DNA of 14,508 nucleotides from Cacconaster sp045599325. GTDB lineage: Bacteria > Bacteroidota > Bacteroidia > Bacteroidales > UBA932. The stretch covers positions 1 through 14,508 of the forward strand of contig JAZRVT010000009.1 of NCBI GenBank assembly GCA_045599325.1, read 5' to 3'. Numbering within the stretch: position 1 is the first letter of the stretch; every line of letters starts with the position of its first letter. Shown here piece by piece: positions 7,034 through 14,152 of this stretch. The notes beneath the pieces were generated by a model. That model ran no database searches and had not been told where the DNA came from. It saw nothing but the letters and a program-made list of their open reading frames with translations. The position numbers and the translations under genes were made by a program.

Positions 7034-8182
7034 ATGAAGAAACTTCTTTTCTTTGCAGCCCTCTGCGCAGCATTCATCACTGCCGGCTGCACAGCCTCCC
7101 CTGAAGAGGAATTTGAGAAAGATATGGCCCAGTACCTCGACCAGATCGACGCTGTCGGACTGGCGTGCGTAGTGGTCAAGGACAACCAGGTCATCTATCA
7201 CCACAATTTCGGAGTGAAGAGCCTCGAGACTCAGGAGCCTGTCGGGGACAACACCATCTTCCGCATCGCGTCCATCTCAAAGTCTTTCACAGCAACTTCA
7301 TTCATGCAGCTTGTAGAGCAGGGCAAAGTCTCTCTGAGCGACGACGTCAGCGACCTCATCGGCTTCAAGGTGCGCAACCCGAAGTGGCCTGACACACCGA
7401 TCACCCTCGAGATGCTCCTCTCACACACCTCGTCCATCAACGACAACCAGGGATACTGGGAGACAATCGACATCATCAACCCTGACCTCAGTCCGGACGC
7501 AGCCCTCTGCTACAACGACTATGAGCCGGGCAGCGGCGGATATGAGTACTGCAACCTCAACCTCAACCTCGCAGGAACAATCCTCGAGCGCATTTCCGGC
7601 GTACGCTTCGACCAGTATGTTGTGAAGAACGTCCTCGAGCCTCTCGGAGTCTACGGCGGCTATTGCGTGGACTCGCTCGACGCATCCCGCTTCGGTTCGA
7701 TCTATGAGTGGGAAGGCGACAAGTATGTCCTTCAGGAAGAGGCCTATGAGCCAAGGTCAGAGAAGATTGCCAACTACCAGTTCGGCCACGACGCACTCCT
7801 CTTCTCCCCGACAGGCGGCATGAAGATCTCCGCACTCGACCTTGCACGAGTGATGACAATGCATATGAACTACGGAACGACCCCTGACGGAGTGAAGATA
7901 ATCTCCGAGGAGAGCTCACGCGCAATGCAGTACGAGCGCTCGGAACCTGAACACTACGGCCTCAACCTCTGGCTCGCCGACGACTATGTTGACGGCGTCA
8001 CCCTTGTCGGTCATACCGGCGGCGCATACGGCCTCCGCAGCGCTATGTTCTTCAACCCTGACGAGAAGTACGGCTTCGTCGTCATCAGCAACGGCGCACA
8101 CGCACCGGAGGGAATGGAACTCCCTGACAGCAATGTCCTGAAGGGTACCATTGCCCGTATGTATGAGCACTTCATCAAATAG
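7034..8182 (+). CDS. Serine beta-lactamase/penicillin-binding-protein family lipoprotein (CubicO type)
   Basis: Envelope serine hydrolase of the class C beta-lactamase/DD-peptidase/esterase fold (PF00144). The N-terminus is a lipoprotein signal: MKKLLFF, a hydrophobic stretch, then lipobox ITAGC with lipidated Cys19. An acidic stretch (PEEEFEKD) follows the cysteine and could favour surface display, as in some Bacteroidetes lipoproteins; that is inference. Active-site motifs are all present: SISK with nucleophile Ser80, YCN at 172-174 as the YxN motif, and HTG at 327-329 in place of KTG. HTG is typical of DD-peptidase and esterase relatives rather than true AmpC enzymes, so antibiotic hydrolysis should not be assumed. 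Length is 382 residues. ATG 7016 would add six residues, but 7034 gives the better signal peptide. The 3' end overlaps rsmA by 20 bp. Confidence 0.9.
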   Translation: MKKLLFFAALCAAFITAGCTASPEEEFEKDMAQYLDQIDAVGLACVVVKDNQVIYHHNFGVKSLETQEPVGDNTIFRIASISKSFTATSFMQLVEQGKVSLSDDVSDLIGFKVRNPKWPDTPITLEMLLSHTSSINDNQGYWETIDIINPDLSPDAALCYNDYEPGSGGYEYCNLNLNLAGTILERISGVRFDQYVVKNVLEPLGVYGGYCVDSLDASRFGSIYEWEGDKYVLQEEAYEPRSEKIANYQFGHDALLFSPTGGMKISALDLARVMTMHMNYGTTPDGVKIISEESSRAMQYERSEPEHYGLNLWLADDYVDGVTLVGHTGGAYGLRSAMFFNPDEKYGFVVISNGAHAPEGMELPDSNVLKGTIARMYEHFIK

Positions 8183-8942
8183 AAACCTCGTCAGGCCCAA
8201 GAAGGCTCTCGGACAGCACTTCCTGACCGACCAGAGCGTGGCACAGGCCATAGTGGCTGCCCTCAGGGGCGCCGGGCCTGTGCTCGAGGTCGGTCCGGGG
8301 ATGGGTGTCCTCACACAGTACCTCCTCAAGCGCAGCGACATCGACCTCAAGGTAGTCGAGATCGACACCGAGTCTGTCGCCTGGCTGCTGGAACATTTCC
8401 CGCAGATAGCCAAAGGACTCTACGAGGCCGATTTCCTAAAACTGGACCTCTCACACCTGTTCGCAGGCGATTTCGCCATCATCGGCAACTTCCCGTACAA
8501 CATCTCCTCGCAGATATTCTTCAAGGTGCTCGACTGCCGCAACCAGGTGCCGGAGGTTGTCTGCATGATCCAGAAGGAAGTGGCCGAGCGCATAGCAGCG
8601 GGTCCGGGGTCCAAGACCTACGGCATCCTCTCCGTGCTGCTTCAGGCCTGGTATGACATCGAATACCTCTTCACTGTCGGCGAAGGGTGCTTCGTTCCGC
8701 CGCCAAAGGTCAAGAGCGCGGTTATCAGGCTGACCCGCAACAGCCGCCCCTCGCTCGACTGCGACGAGAATCTCTTCAAGCAGATTGTCAAGACAACCTT
8801 CAACCAGCGCCGCAAGACCATCCGCAATTCCATCAAGCCTCTGCTCTCCTCGCGGCCTGAGGGCCTGCCGTTCCTCGATGCTCGTCCGGAACAGCTGTCA
8901 GTGGAGGATTTCATCACACTCACACGCGCCTTCGGGCAGTAA
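8163..8942 (+). CDS. rsmA: 16S rRNA (adenine1518-N6/adenine1519-N6)-dimethyltransferase RsmA/KsgA
   Basis: Uses S-adenosylmethionine to dimethylate two adjacent adenines in the 3'-terminal helix 45 of 16S rRNA, a late small-subunit checkpoint; loss gives kasugamycin resistance. The 259-residue product opens with the family block RPKKALGQHFLTD (11-23). SAM motif I is EVGPGMGVLT (42-51), catalytic motif IV is NFPYNISSQIFF (109-120), and FVPPPKVKSAV and the C-terminal basic FNQRRKTIRNSI segment follow. ATG 8163 lies inside the end of the preceding gene; TTG 8151 is a less likely alternative. The stop is one base from the stop of the convergent gene at 8944, with no terminator visible between them. 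Confidence 0.97.
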   Translation: MSTSSNRNLVRPKKALGQHFLTDQSVAQAIVAALRGAGPVLEVGPGMGVLTQYLLKRSDIDLKVVEIDTESVAWLLEHFPQIAKGLYEADFLKLDLSHLFAGDFAIIGNFPYNISSQIFFKVLDCRNQVPEVVCMIQKEVAERIAAGPGSKTYGILSVLLQAWYDIEYLFTVGEGCFVPPPKVKSAVIRLTRNSRPSLDCDENLFKQIVKTTFNQRRKTIRNSIKPLLSSRPEGLPFLDARPEQLSVEDFITLTRAFGQ

Positions 8943-8943
8943 G

Positions 8944-10158
8944 TCATTTTTGCTCCGGTGGAGGGCCGCCGCTGATTATCAGCAGTATCGGCAGATGGTC
9001 CGACACTCCGCCGTTATATCTCGGACCTATGTATGTGCGCCTCGGCTTCACGCCGAGGTAACTTTTATCCTCTTCAAGCAGGAATCCCGGTGCGAATATC
9101 ACGGCGGTTGCGGCTGAAACCGGCTTCACGTTTCCAGCCGCTGCCGCTGCCGCCTGTGCATCTGCAGTCGCCTGTGCATCTGCAGTCGCCTGCGCATCTG
9201 ATGCCTCCACGACCTCGACTGGTTCTGCTGGTTCTGCTGAGACTGTATCCGCCGGTATGCAGGATTCAGGAATATGACCCGACAGAGCATCTGAGACGAA
9301 GAAATGGTCGATAGTCTCCCATCTGCCCCTGTATTTCAAGGTGCCGCCTGCGGGATGCCCGTTGTCGGCGGTTGCCGGCGTGATGCCGGTGAAGTCCGCC
9401 GGTGGCACGCTGTTGAAGGCTGACGGCGTCACTGGCGTGCATCTGTGCAGCGGCGGAGCCTCCGGCTCCGTGTCGTTGAAGTCGCCCATAGCGATGATTC
9501 TGCAGCCGGGATCTGCCTTCAGGAGAGAGTCGCAGAAGGCTGTCAGCAGCGCCCTTACGGAATCGCGCCGGGGCTGCGACTTCGCTGCGCCGCCCCTTTT
9601 TGACGGCCAGTGGTTGACGAAGATGTGAAGGGTGTCGTCCGCTCCGATGAGGCCGCCGCTGATGAAACCTCCGCCGGGGTCCACTCCGATGTTGCCGCTA
9701 TCGTGGTTGCCGCCAGTCACCAGGCCCTTCACATACAGGATATCGCGGGTCTCAAAGCCGAGGACCCTCAGAGAGTCCACGGCTATGGGCCTGAAGAGGT
9801 CCTTCCGGTAGAGCAGCGCGACATCAATCCCCCGCTGGTCGGGCGACTCGCGGTGGATGTAGCCGTAGCCGAGTTCCGCCAGCGGACTCTTCGTGGCAAT
9901 CTGGCGCACCGCCAGCCTGTTCTCAACCTCCGCCAGTCCCACTATTGCCGGCAGTTCCCCCGTGACAGAGGCCGAGGCGATGACCGTCTTGCCGATCAGG
10001 TCCCGCTTCTTCTCAAAACGGCCCCAAGTCCAGTGCGTCACAGCCTGCGCCGTATATTCATTGTCATTCTTCAACGGGTCGTCGAACGGGTCGAAAAAGT
10101 TCTCCACGTTCCAGAACATCACCACAAACGCCGCAAGGCGCAAAATCTCTCTCCACAT
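8944..10158 (-). CDS. Endonuclease/exonuclease/phosphatase (EEP, DNase I-like) family protein
   Basis: Metal-dependent phosphodiesterase fold; substrate unknown (nucleic acid or a phosphorylated small molecule). The 404-residue product has the ordered family motifs: FWNVENFFD (15-23), LAEVEN with metal-ligand Glu78, QRGIDVALLYR (108-118), VNHWPSKRGG with His183, MGDFND with Asp226 and Asn228, TIDHFFVS (283-290), and the closing SDHLP with Asp387/His388. Many Bacteroidetes relatives have a cleavable signal peptide before the first motif. Here only about 14 residues precede it, so secretion is doubtful. Residues 303-345 form an Ala/Glu/Asp/Gln-rich insert that includes an ATADAQ tandem repeat, between the last two catalytic motifs. 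ATG at 10119 is an alternative start. It is upstream of, and transcribed away from, the repeat island. Confidence 0.88.
   Translation of the reverse strand: MWREILRLAAFVVMFWNVENFFDPFDDPLKNDNEYTAQAVTHWTWGRFEKKRDLIGKTVIASASVTGELPAIVGLAEVENRLAVRQIATKSPLAELGYGYIHRESPDQRGIDVALLYRKDLFRPIAVDSLRVLGFETRDILYVKGLVTGGNHDSGNIGVDPGGGFISGGLIGADDTLHIFVNHWPSKRGGAAKSQPRRDSVRALLTAFCDSLLKADPGCRIIAMGDFNDTEPEAPPLHRCTPVTPSAFNSVPPADFTGITPATADNGHPAGGTLKYRGRWETIDHFFVSDALSGHIPESCIPADTVSAEPAEPVEVVEASDAQATADAQATADAQAAAAAAGNVKPVSAATAVIFAPGFLLEEDKSYLGVKPRRTYIGPRYNGGVSDHLPILLIISGGPPPEQK
9152..9200. repeat. 18-bp tandem repeat inside the EEP gene
   Basis: The unit GCCTGTGCATCTGCAGTC occurs twice exactly (9152-9169, 9170-9187), then a 13-bp partial third copy with one change. 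On the coding strand it gives six-residue ATADAQ-type repeats in a low-complexity insert. Multiples of 18 keep the frame, so copy-number change would alter linker length only. Confidence 0.9.
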
Positions 10159-10205
10159 AACTTCAAATAATAATATAGTTCGTTTGAATCGGAATAATCG
10201 TCAAT

Positions 10206-10234
10206 GAAGTGCAGATTGTGCCATTCTGCACTTC
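10206..10234. repeat. REP-like palindrome P1 (GAAGTGC-N15-GCACTTC)
   Basis: This is the first palindrome of the island, 47 bp upstream of the EEP start codon. The arms are exact 7-base complements; the 15-base centre differs from the other copies. A 22-bp C/G-rich spacer separates it from the long composite unit. The interval 10159-10469 holds no gene: a short AT-rich leader for the EEP gene, P1 and the left composite unit fill it. Confidence 0.85.
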
Positions 10235-10256
10235 CCGCGGGCGTCGGACCATCTGG

Positions 10257-10462
10257 GAAGTGCAATTCGGGGCTTCCTGCACTTCTTGCCCTGATGTGGG
10301 CGGCGCTTTGACTGGGCGCTCCGCTGGTTTGCGTGCCGGCCGCTACAAACGCGGCCCGGTCCCGCAAACGCAGGCTCGCTCCACCAGGCCTGCGCACGCG
10401 CCGCCCTGGACCAGACCGATCAAGGCAGACCGAGAAGTGCAAAACAGCGGTTCCTGCACTTC
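10257..10462. repeat. Left composite palindromic repeat unit (BIME-like)
   Basis: The unit begins with palindrome P2 (10257-10285) and ends with palindrome P3 (10434-10462), both GAAGTGC-N15-GCACTTC. Between them lie nested inverted repeats: GGGCGGCGC (10298-10306) with GCGCCGCCC (10398-10406), and inside these GTTTGCG (10327-10333) with CGCAAAC (10363-10369). The first 184 bp recur directly, without gaps and with about 11 differences (about 94% identity), 1325 bp downstream on the other side of the transposase-like gene. The unit ends 7 bp before that gene's stop codon. No open frame inside looks like a gene. Confidence 0.88.
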
Positions 10463-10469
10463 CGACAGT

Positions 10470-11459
10470 TTAAATTGCCTTTGGAAACAGGCTGCTCAGA
10501 ATCTCTGGCGGGAGGTGAAGGATGCTCTGAATCCTGGCATTTGATGCATTGAAGTCGAAGTGGAGTCTCTTTGCTATCTCCACCTTGGCATTTGGGGGCA
10601 GAAGAGAGAGTTTGTCGATATGATAGTCTCTCATACTGAGCATCATAGCCGCGCTATAGAGTTCTTCCGATGTCAGGACAATCTGATCACCCAACCTTTT
10701 TGCCTCTTCGCTGAATGCTTCGATATTCTTGGAGAGAAGGTTGAAATATTGATGGGCACTTCTGAAGAGTGATTCCCCAAGCTCATATTTGATGTAACTT
10801 GAAGGCAGTACCATACCATTCTTTACAACAAGGCCCGGGAAATGCGGATCTGTTCTGAATGTCAGTCTCCTTTTCTCTTTAAAACTGATCTTATCGAAAG
10901 GAATACCTTCCAGAGATTTGGCGAACGGGTTGAAGTAAAGGGACCCTCCACTCCAAGGATCTGAAAATGGCGTGTAACGAGGGTCCACTACATACCTGTT
11001 CCTATGTATATAGACAATTTCATTCCTTATCATCTTCAGGTCTGTAATCTCAATGGGATTGTCGCACTTGAAATTCCTTAGATTTACATTTCTTCCTATC
11101 GATTTGAGATGCTTGGAAGTTCTGTAGATATACCCTTCTTGAAACTCAAGGCATTTTTCCCTGCTGCATCCGAGTAGTCCGTGGATGTGGTTCCCCATTA
11201 TACTGTCGGTTATGACAGTGATGCCTGCTTCCGCGGCACTGAAAGCGACATTGCTGAAAGAAAAATCATAGTCCTCGTCAGTGACATTGACCATCTCATT
11301 CAGAAATCCAGGCGTGCAGAAATGCCAGAATCCGCCAAGTTCATCCCTGGCCTTCTCGAACCTGTAATTGCATTCATTCTCCAACTCGCTGAAAGTGCGA
11401 GGTCTGACGCTCAGATTGAGCGAATCGGACACGACGGTGTCCATAAAAGTCCTTGTCAT
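10470..11459 (-). CDS. Y1 (HUH) transposase-like protein, REP-associated (RAYT-type), with C-terminal extension
   Basis: Probable single-strand DNA endonuclease of the IS200/REP-associated Y1 superfamily, which nicks hairpin DNA through a 5'-phosphotyrosine link. FWHFCTPG (44-51) starts the fold, and IMGNHIHGLL (87-96) contains the metal-binding HIH. The helix RNEIVYIHRNRYVVDP (145-160) matches the YIHxNP-like segment, with Tyr150 the candidate nucleophile (Tyr156 is possible). Classic RAYTs are about 150-230 residues; this one has 329. Its last 70 residues (LTSEELYSAA to LSSLFPKA) look like a helical DNA-binding domain. Codon use is AT-rich: a sampled stretch, 10861-10920, is 22/60 G+C against 40/60 at 12121-12180 in the next gene. 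Palindromic repeats flank it on both sides. The frame is intact. The function is inferred from motifs and context. Confidence 0.8.
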   Translation of the reverse strand: MTRTFMDTVVSDSLNLSVRPRTFSELENECNYRFEKARDELGGFWHFCTPGFLNEMVNVTDEDYDFSFSNVAFSAAEAGITVITDSIMGNHIHGLLGCSREKCLEFQEGYIYRTSKHLKSIGRNVNLRNFKCDNPIEITDLKMIRNEIVYIHRNRYVVDPRYTPFSDPWSGGSLYFNPFAKSLEGIPFDKISFKEKRRLTFRTDPHFPGLVVKNGMVLPSSYIKYELGESLFRSAHQYFNLLSKNIEAFSEEAKRLGDQIVLTSEELYSAAMMLSMRDYHIDKLSLLPPNAKVEIAKRLHFDFNASNARIQSILHLPPEILSSLFPKAI

Positions 11460-11581
11460 AATTCTCTTTTTTAAAATCTTTCGCCACTTGTGACAAATGA
11501 CTCTGTAAAGATGGAGAATGGTTCAAACAAATACAAGCCAATCCGGCAATTTCATCCATTAATCATTCAAGAACAAATCAA
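11460..11581. other. AT-rich upstream region of the transposase-like gene
   Basis: These 122 bp lie between the start of the transposase-like gene and the right composite unit and hold no gene. They are AT-rich like the gene, unlike the G+C-rich repeat beyond. The promoter should lie here, reading leftwards, but I see only imperfect TAnnTTTG-like boxes. An A/G-rich stretch precedes the ATG on the minus strand in place of a clear Shine-Dalgarno site. Confidence 0.5.
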
Positions 11582-11788
11582 GAAGTGCAATTCGGGGCTT
11601 CCTGCACTTCTTGCCCTGATGTGGGCGGCGCTTGTCTGTGGCGCTCCGCTGGTTTGCGTGCCGGCCGCTGCAAACGCGGCGCGGTCCCGCAAACGCAGGC
11701 TCGCTCCACCAGGCCTGCGCACGCGCCGCCCTGGACCAGACTGATCGAGGCAGACCGGGAAGTGCAGAAACTGCGGTTTCCGCACTTC
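11582..11788. repeat. Right composite palindromic repeat unit (BIME-like)
   Basis: Same orientation and architecture as the left unit: palindrome P4 (11582-11610, identical to P2), nested inverted repeats (GGGCGGCGC at 11623-11631, GCGCCGCCC at 11723-11731), and closing palindrome P5 (11759-11788). P5 has a 16-base centre and an inner GAAAC/GTTTC stem around TGCG. Most differences from the left unit cluster in a 6-bp block near 11634. Together with 11460-11581 and the trailing half-palindrome it fills the 439-bp gap before the GH3 gene. No protein-coding or tRNA gene is visible in it. Confidence 0.88.
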
Positions 11789-11819
11789 TGGAGCCGTCCG
11801 CGGGACTGAAAGAACTCGG

Positions 11820-11826
11820 GAAGTGC
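11820..11826. repeat. Half REP arm (GAAGTGC) upstream of the GH3 gene
   Basis: A single GAAGTGC preceded by GG, as in P2 and P5, sits 31 bp after P5. No GCACTTC follows at the expected distance, so it looks like a decayed or half palindrome. It is 44 bp upstream of a possible -7 box for the GH3 gene. Confidence 0.5.
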
Positions 11827-11870
11827 AACTCGCCGGACTCAAACCCGGCTGTCACAGTCCATCTTTTTCG

Positions 11871-11878
11871 TATCTTCG
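11871..11878 (+). promoter_or_regulatory. Possible -7 box (TATCTTCG) for the GH3 gene
   Basis: TATCTTCG is one change from TAnnTTTG and lies 20 bp before ATG 11899, a plausible spacing. No -33 element is clear. Confidence 0.35.
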
Positions 11879-11898
11879 TAGAATCAATATGAGATTCT

Positions 11899-14142
11899 AT
11901 GGAAAAGCATTTTTTGAAAGCTATCGCGTTCATCGCCCTGTGCCTCGCGGCGGGGTGCACTGACAGTATAAACGAAGTGCCGGGTGACGGCTTTGTCACC
12001 GTTCATCAGAAGAAGGGTCCGGTGCTGGGCTACAGCCCGAAGTCCGGAGTCACCATCCTGACTGATGGCGGCAGGGCCTTCAAGGACCTGAACCGCAACG
12101 GAGTGGTCGACCCATACGAGGACTGGCGTCTGCCGGCTGAAGAACGCGCGGCGGACCTGGCTTCGCAGATGGACAAGGACCAGCTGTGCGGCCTGATGCT
12201 CTTCAGCTCGCACAACGAGGCTAAGGACACTGTGATCACGGAAAAGCAGCGCAAGTATCTCAGCCGGGACTATATCCGCCACATCCTTGTCACAAAGGTG
12301 GGCTCCCCCTGGCAGGCCGCCAAGTGGTCAAATGACCTGCAGGCTTTTGCGGAGTCGCTTCCGCTCGGAATCCCGGCCAACAACAGCTCCGACCCGCGCA
12401 ACTACACTGAGTCTGACAGCGAGTACAATGCCGGTTCGGGAGGCGACATCTCCCACTGGCCGCGTGAAATCGGTCTCGGTGCGACTTTCGATATGGACAT
12501 CATCCGCCGGCACGGCGAGATTGCCTCGAAGGAATACCGTGCGCTCGGCATCACGACTGCCCTCTCTCCGCAGATTGACTTGAACACCGACCCGCGCTGG
12601 AGGCGTTTCCACGGCACTTTCAGTGAATCTCCGGAACTGAACAAGGATATCGCGCGCACTTATGTCGACGCGTTCCAGACTTCAACGGGCGAAGCCCAGA
12701 TCAGCGGCGGATGGGGTTATGAGAGCGTCAACGCGATGGCCAAGCACTGGCCGGGCGGCGGCGCAGCGGAAGGCGGACGCGACTCGCATTTCGATTTCGG
12801 CAAGTATGCTGTCTTCCCGGGCGGCAATTTCGAGATGCATATGTATCCGTTCCTGGAGGGCGCCTTCAAGCTTGACGGCCCTACTGCATCGGCCTCTGCT
12901 ACAATGCCTTTCTATACTGTGGCCTGGAATATCGACCCTTCGGGCGAGAACGTGGCCCAGAATTTCAGCAGATACATCATCCACGACCTGCTGCGGGAGA
13001 AATACGGATTCCAGGGGGTTGTCTGCACTGACTGGGGCGTTACGGCTGACTGCGTCGATGTCGGAGTGCACGGCGGCAAGCCGTATGGGGTCGAGCATCT
13101 GACAGTCGCTGAGCGCCGCAAGCGTGCCATCGAGGTGGGTGTGGACCAGTTCGGCGGCTGTGACGACAAGGGGCCTGTGGTTGAAGCATACGATATGCTT
13201 TGTGCGCAGTACGGCGATGAGTGGACCAGGAACCGCTTTGAGGAGTCGGCGAGAAGGCTGCTTATCAATATCTTCCGCACCGGCCTGTTCGAGAATCCGT
13301 ACCTGGACCCGGAGGTGAGCGATGCCATTGTCGGCTGCGAGGAGTTCTGCCGCGAGGGATACGAGGCACAGCTCAAGTCCATCATTATGCTGAAGAACCA
13401 CGGCGGAGTGCTGCCTGTGGCCAAGGGATCGAAAGTATATGTGCCGAAGCGCCTTTCTCCGGCATCAGCGGATTTCTGGGGCACTTCCCACAAGGAGCGA
13501 AAGTGGGGCTATCTGATTGACACTGCGCTGGTAAGCAAGTATTATACAGTGGTGGAAACCCCTCAGGAGGCAGATTTCGCGCTAGTCCCGGTAACATCGC
13601 CTGAGGGCAACTGGGGCTATGACAAGATCGGTCACCAGTATCTCCCGATCAGCCTCCAGTATGAAGACTATGTGGCAGTGGACGCCAGGGAGGTTAGCAT
13701 CGCCGGCGGCGGCCCTCTGGAGAAGAGTGCCAACCGCAGCTACAAGGGCAGGAGGGAGTTCTCTTACAACAGGGATGATATGGTGACGGTGCAGGAGACT
13801 GCAAAGGCGATGGAGGGAAGGCCGGTCATTGTGGCGGTGCTTGCAGAGAGGCCGTTCGTCCCGGCTGAGATAGAGCCGTCCGCCAGCGCTGTGCTGCTCT
13901 CTTTCGGTGTCTCTAATCAGGCGATACTCGACATAATCTGCGGTGCCGCCGAGCCGTACGGACTTCTCCCGGCACAGTTGCCTGCCGATATGAGGACTGT
14001 GGAGCTGCAGTACGAAGACACTCCGTTCGATATGGAGTGCTATGTTGACGCCGACGGCAATTCCTACGATTTCGCCTTCGGTCTCAACTGGAGCGGAGTG
14101 ATCTCCGACGGCCGCACTGAGAAATACGCCGTCAGGAAGTAA
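11899..14142 (+). CDS. Glycoside hydrolase family 3 lipoprotein (beta-glycosidase-like)
   Basis: Envelope retaining exo-glycosidase of family GH3, probably acting on plant- or host-derived oligosaccharides; sugar specificity cannot be read here. The 747-residue product starts with a lipoprotein signal (MEKHFLKAIAFIALCLAAGC, lipidated Cys20). DLNRNGVVDPYED (63-75) resembles a calcium-binding loop seen in related Bacteroidetes enzymes. The (beta/alpha)8 domain carries AKHWPGGG (281-288), a variant of the usual KHFPG, and GVVCTDWG with candidate nucleophile Asp378. The GH3 C-terminal domain begins near 390-400 and includes SIIMLKNHGGVLPV. A C-terminal segment ends without the clear fibronectin-III domain of BglX-type enzymes. 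It stands alone as a transcription unit, with the repeat island upstream and no SusC/SusD pair inside the window. Confidence 0.93.
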   Translation: MEKHFLKAIAFIALCLAAGCTDSINEVPGDGFVTVHQKKGPVLGYSPKSGVTILTDGGRAFKDLNRNGVVDPYEDWRLPAEERAADLASQMDKDQLCGLMLFSSHNEAKDTVITEKQRKYLSRDYIRHILVTKVGSPWQAAKWSNDLQAFAESLPLGIPANNSSDPRNYTESDSEYNAGSGGDISHWPREIGLGATFDMDIIRRHGEIASKEYRALGITTALSPQIDLNTDPRWRRFHGTFSESPELNKDIARTYVDAFQTSTGEAQISGGWGYESVNAMAKHWPGGGAAEGGRDSHFDFGKYAVFPGGNFEMHMYPFLEGAFKLDGPTASASATMPFYTVAWNIDPSGENVAQNFSRYIIHDLLREKYGFQGVVCTDWGVTADCVDVGVHGGKPYGVEHLTVAERRKRAIEVGVDQFGGCDDKGPVVEAYDMLCAQYGDEWTRNRFEESARRLLINIFRTGLFENPYLDPEVSDAIVGCEEFCREGYEAQLKSIIMLKNHGGVLPVAKGSKVYVPKRLSPASADFWGTSHKERKWGYLIDTALVSKYYTVVETPQEADFALVPVTSPEGNWGYDKIGHQYLPISLQYEDYVAVDAREVSIAGGGPLEKSANRSYKGRREFSYNRDDMVTVQETAKAMEGRPVIVAVLAERPFVPAEIEPSASAVLLSFGVSNQAILDIICGAAEPYGLLPAQLPADMRTVELQYEDTPFDMECYVDADGNSYDFAFGLNWSGVISDGRTEKYAVRK

Positions 14143-14152
14143 CGAAAAACTT

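Noticed and set aside
7034..8182. True class C (AmpC) beta-lactamase giving antibiotic resistance
   Set aside because: The third motif is HTG rather than KTG and the protein is a lipoprotein; family membership alone does not support resistance.
11690..11745. tRNA-like 3' end (a CTCCACCA stretch) in the composite units
   Set aside because: No cloverleaf with acceptor, anticodon and T-loop consensus could be drawn; the stretch is part of the repeated G+C-rich core.
10206..11788. CRISPR array suggested by several similar 29-bp palindromic repeats
   Set aside because: Only the 7-base arms are conserved, centres differ, spacing is irregular (22 bp to over 1 kb), and no cas genes are present.
10257..11788. 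Classical DDE insertion sequence with terminal inverted repeats
   Set aside because: The long flanking repeats are direct, not inverted, and the protein shows HUH/Y1 motifs, not a DDE or integrase fold.
11559..11999. Open frames running through the right composite unit on both strands
   Set aside because: They arise from the stop-poor, G+C-rich repeat, have Arg/Ala/Pro-biased composition, and occur on both strands without family motifs.
12682..13401. 239-codon minus-strand open frame inside the GH3 gene
   Set aside because: It is antisense to conserved GH3 catalytic sequence; high G+C explains the absence of stops.
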